From: Thermophagus xiamenensis
GTDB taxonomy: Bacteria; Bacteroidota; Bacteroidia; Bacteroidales; Marinilabiliaceae
DNA length: 64,000 nt
Direction: 5' to 3'
Assembly: GCF_900112795.1 (NCBI RefSeq)
Contig: NZ_FONA01000002.1
Span: forward strand, 186,001-250,000
Shown: positions 61,854-64,000 of the stretch, piece by piece
Numbering within the stretch: the stretch's first letter is position 1
How the letters are laid out: every line of letters starts with the position of its first letter
Notes under the pieces: generated by a model
What the model was told of the DNA's origin: nothing
Databases searched by the model: none
What the model saw: the letters and a program-made list of their open reading frames with translations, nothing else
Position numbers and translations under genes: made by a program

Positions 61854-61894
61854 GCAGTTTATAGTTTAATTATTAATTGTTAAACATTAACTGC
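61854..61894 (+). promoter_or_regulatory. putative expression-platform hairpin
   Basis: GCAGTT (61854-61859) pairs with AACTGC (61889-61894), and GTTTAA (61864-61869) with TTAAAC (61880-61885). The stem ends 8 nt before the ATG. TTTCCC at 61845-61850 could pair with GGGAAA (61820-61825) of aptamer 2, or CCCATTG with CAATGGG (61757-61763). That offers two alternative folds and suggests translational control. Confidence 0.45.
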
Positions 61895-61901
61895 TATTAC
61901 C

Positions 61902-64000
61902 ATGCAAAAAATTATGATTTTTCTGGGGCTGTTATTTCTTTCGGCCCAGGCATTTTCGCAGAGATCCCTAAAGGGGACCGTCTATTCCGAGAACTACGAA
62001 CCCTTAACCGGTGCAACAGTGGTAATTAATCCGGGTAATCATGGAACTACAACCGACCAAAATGGCGAATTCTTTTTTACCGGAATATCTACCGCAAGAT
62101 GTCATATAACCATCTCGTTTATTGGATACCGGAAATGGGAAAGAGACATTGACCTACGAGAAACCAATCAACTGAAAGTTATTATGGAACCGGCCAGCCA
62201 TCTGACAGAAGAGGTGGTGGTAACAGCCTACCGGGCAGGTCAACAAACACCTGTAGCGCACACCGATATTGACGGGGAAGTGCTTCGCTCAACAGGTGTC
62301 GGAAATGACATTCCGTCTCTTCTGAAATTAACGCCGTCACTGGTGACCACCTCCGAAAGTGGCATCGGACTGGGATACACCAACCTCAGGATTCGGGGAA
62401 CCGACCCCACCCGTATTAATGTAACCATGAATGGGGTGCCATTAAACGACTCGGAAAGTCAGGGTGTCTTTTGGGCCAACATGCCCGATTTTGCCAACTC
62501 GGTAGAGAATGTCCAGATACAACGGGGGGTGGGAACCTCAACGCAGGGCTCTGCCGCCTTCGGTGCTTCCATAAATTTTCAGACCACCACCAGTGACCCG
62601 CAATCTTATGCCGAATTAACCTCTACCGTAGGGTCTTTCAATACTTTTAAGAACAGCCTGCGTTTCGGGACAGGTCTTATCAACGATAAATTTTCCTTTG
62701 AAGGACGATATTCCCGACTGAAAAGTGACGGATACATCAAAAACGCCTTCTCGGATCATCAGTCACTGTACCTTGGTGGAACCATGCATTTCGACAACAG
62801 CTTTTTAAAGATGATAATCCTTCATGGCGACCAACAAACCGGCATCAGCTGGTGGGGCGTCCCGCAGGAAATGCTGGAAACCGACCGGCGATACAATCCG
62901 GCAGGGGTCTATACCGACGAATTCGGCAATGAACAGTATTACGACGACCAAACCGACAATTACAAACAGACACATGCACAGTTATTCTACAGTTGGGCAC
63001 TAAACACTGAATTCCATGCTACGGCAGCCCTTCACTACACCCGGGGCGACGGGTTTTATGAACAATATAAGGAAGATGAAGATTTTGTTGATTACGGACT
63101 ATCAGCCATTCAAATTTCGGATCAAACCATTGAAACCAGCGATCTGATTCGTCGGAAATGGATGGGTAATGACTTTTACGGCGCTACCCTTTCGGGGGAT
63201 TTAAAACTTTCAAGTCAATCGAACCTGACATTTGGTGGTGGATGGAACCGATATGACGGCGATCATTTCGGACGAATCATCTGGATGCGTTATGCCGGGA
63301 CCACCGAGAAAGACTATGAATGGTATTTCAACAACGGCACAAAAACCGAACACAACCTGTTTGCCAAATTCGACTGGGAAGCATCCCCTCTCCTTCGTCT
63401 CTTTATGGACATCCAATACCGCGGTATCAACTATGAAATGTCGGGTATTGACGATGACCTCAGGTCACTGGATCAGGAACATGATTTCCGGTTCTTTAAT
63501 CCCAAAGCCGGATTTTATCTCACACCCAAAGATAACCACAGCATCTACGCCTTTGCCGGAATTTCAAACAGGGAACCCACCCGCACCAACTTTAAAGATG
63601 CCAATCAAGATCCTGAAGCTACTCCAAAAGCGGAAAGACTTTATGACATTGAAACCGGATATAAATATGAATCGGGAACATTTTCGGGAGGCATCAACCT
63701 CTATTACATGTATTATGAAGACCAGTTGATTCCAACCGGTGAAAAAAGTAATGTGGGCTACGACATCATGACCAATGTGGATAAAAGCTATCGCACCGGC
63801 GTTGAAGTGATGGCAGCAGTTCAGCCGCTTTCATGGCTGACCTGGGATATGAACCTCACCCTCAGTCGCAATATCATCAAGGATTTTGTGGAAACATCGA
63901 CCAACAGCTATCCGGACCCTGACGGTAGCGAGGATTGGATTACCGAAACCGTCAAAAACCCTTTGGGCGACACACAAATTGCCTATTCGCCCTCAGTCGT
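61902..64000 (+). CDS. TonB-dependent outer membrane receptor, 3' partial (thiamine-related)
   Basis: The ATG at 61902 opens on a signal peptide (IMIFLGLLFLSAQAFSQ). A CarboxypepD-reg-like domain follows (LKGTVYSENYEPLTGATVVI, to ~110). The plug comes next (VVVTAYRAGQQTPVA...LLKLTPSLVTTSESGIG, LRIRGTDPTRINVTMNGVPLNDSESQGVFWAN), then barrel strands up to the window end. About 700 residues are visible and the stop lies beyond. Control by two TPP riboswitches makes uptake of thiamine or its precursors the likely role (OMR/ThiB-type systems of Bacteroidota). A thiamine-specific TonB box was not identified. Confidence 0.9.
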   Translation, partial: MQKIMIFLGLLFLSAQAFSQRSLKGTVYSENYEPLTGATVVINPGNHGTTTDQNGEFFFTGISTARCHITISFIGYRKWERDIDLRETNQLKVIMEPASHLTEEVVVTAYRAGQQTPVAHTDIDGEVLRSTGVGNDIPSLLKLTPSLVTTSESGIGLGYTNLRIRGTDPTRINVTMNGVPLNDSESQGVFWANMPDFANSVENVQIQRGVGTSTQGSAAFGASINFQTTTSDPQSYAELTSTVGSFNTFKNSLRFGTGLINDKFSFEGRYSRLKSDGYIKNAFSDHQSLYLGGTMHFDNSFLKMIILHGDQQTGISWWGVPQEMLETDRRYNPAGVYTDEFGNEQYYDDQTDNYKQTHAQLFYSWALNTEFHATAALHYTRGDGFYEQYKEDEDFVDYGLSAIQISDQTIETSDLIRRKWMGNDFYGATLSGDLKLSSQSNLTFGGGWNRYDGDHFGRIIWMRYAGTTEKDYEWYFNNGTKTEHNLFAKFDWEASPLLRLFMDIQYRGINYEMSGIDDDLRSLDQEHDFRFFNPKAGFYLTPKDNHSIYAFAGISNREPTRTNFKDANQDPEATPKAERLYDIETGYKYESGTFSGGINLYYMYYEDQLIPTGEKSNVGYDIMTNVDKSYRTGVEVMAAVQPLSWLTWDMNLTLSRNIIKDFVETSTNSYPDPDGSEDWITETVKNPLGDTQIAYSPSV

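Overview
The window comes from a member of the Bacteroidota, most likely an anaerobic or facultative member of the Bacteroidales/Marinilabiliales type. The signs are a type IX secretion sorting domain, TAnnTTTG promoter elements upstream of many genes, TonB-type outer membrane receptors with a carboxypeptidase-regulatory-like N-terminus, GLPGLI and DUF3244 proteins, and a monomeric [FeFe] hydrogenase beside ordinary housekeeping genes. The order is an inference; no rRNA or marker protein settles it.

Layout. 1-2.6 kb: the end of a secreted T9SS protein, then tRNA-Thr and tRNA-Gly. 2.8-6.2 kb: an alpha/beta-hydrolase-like protein and a LytTR/LytTR regulator pair with no kinase. 6.4-12.7 kb: a glutathione-type cluster (GshF-like ATP-grasp ligase, GCS2 glutamate-cysteine ligase) followed 4 bp later by a heterodimeric ABC exporter. 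12.8-29.3 kb: mostly core genes (START-like protein, LptF/G-type permease, ribBA, fmt, a LysM glucosaminidase, cdd, xseB, xseA, a MORN protein, dnaK, [FeFe] hydrogenase, SpoU methyltransferase, a HEPN/MNT pair, and a CCA-adding/poly(A) polymerase-type enzyme). 29.8-30.9 kb: two thioredoxins behind a near-consensus sigma-54 promoter.

31.0-38.4 kb is an accessory block: an unknown protein, a TPR regulator with a C-terminal helix-turn-helix, a DUF3244 protein, a 64-residue secreted peptide with four cysteines, a GLPGLI protein and a large outer membrane barrel. It is the best candidate for an undescribed system. 38.4-42.9 kb carries DUF202, DUF4395, DsrE, a periplasmic thioredoxin-like and a peroxiredoxin-like protein. 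A RAYT transposase (40.1-40.7 kb) sits inside this part. Around it and on to 44.7 kb are many REP-like palindromes and two duplicated composite blocks with 22-bp tandem arrays; tRNA-Lys lies in between.

44.8-51.7 kb looks like a polyol utilisation locus: a Nudix-fold (NrtR-type) regulator with a broken Nudix box, divergent from an outer membrane protein, an NCS1-type permease, a small membrane protein, a mannitol 2-dehydrogenase and a fructokinase-like PfkB kinase. The leader before the dehydrogenase is tandemly repeated about four times. 52-61.3 kb, on the minus strand, holds argS, an MNT gene with a truncated HEPN partner, speA, an outer membrane barrel and a 1011-residue TPR lipoprotein-like or periplasmic protein. 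61.5-64.0 kb has two TPP riboswitches in tandem ahead of a TonB-dependent receptor that runs off the window, presumably for uptake of thiamine or a precursor.

A theme across the window is thiol and redox chemistry (glutathione ligases, four thioredoxin or peroxiredoxin-like proteins, DsrE, hydrogenase). All family calls come from reading motifs by eye; no database search was run.
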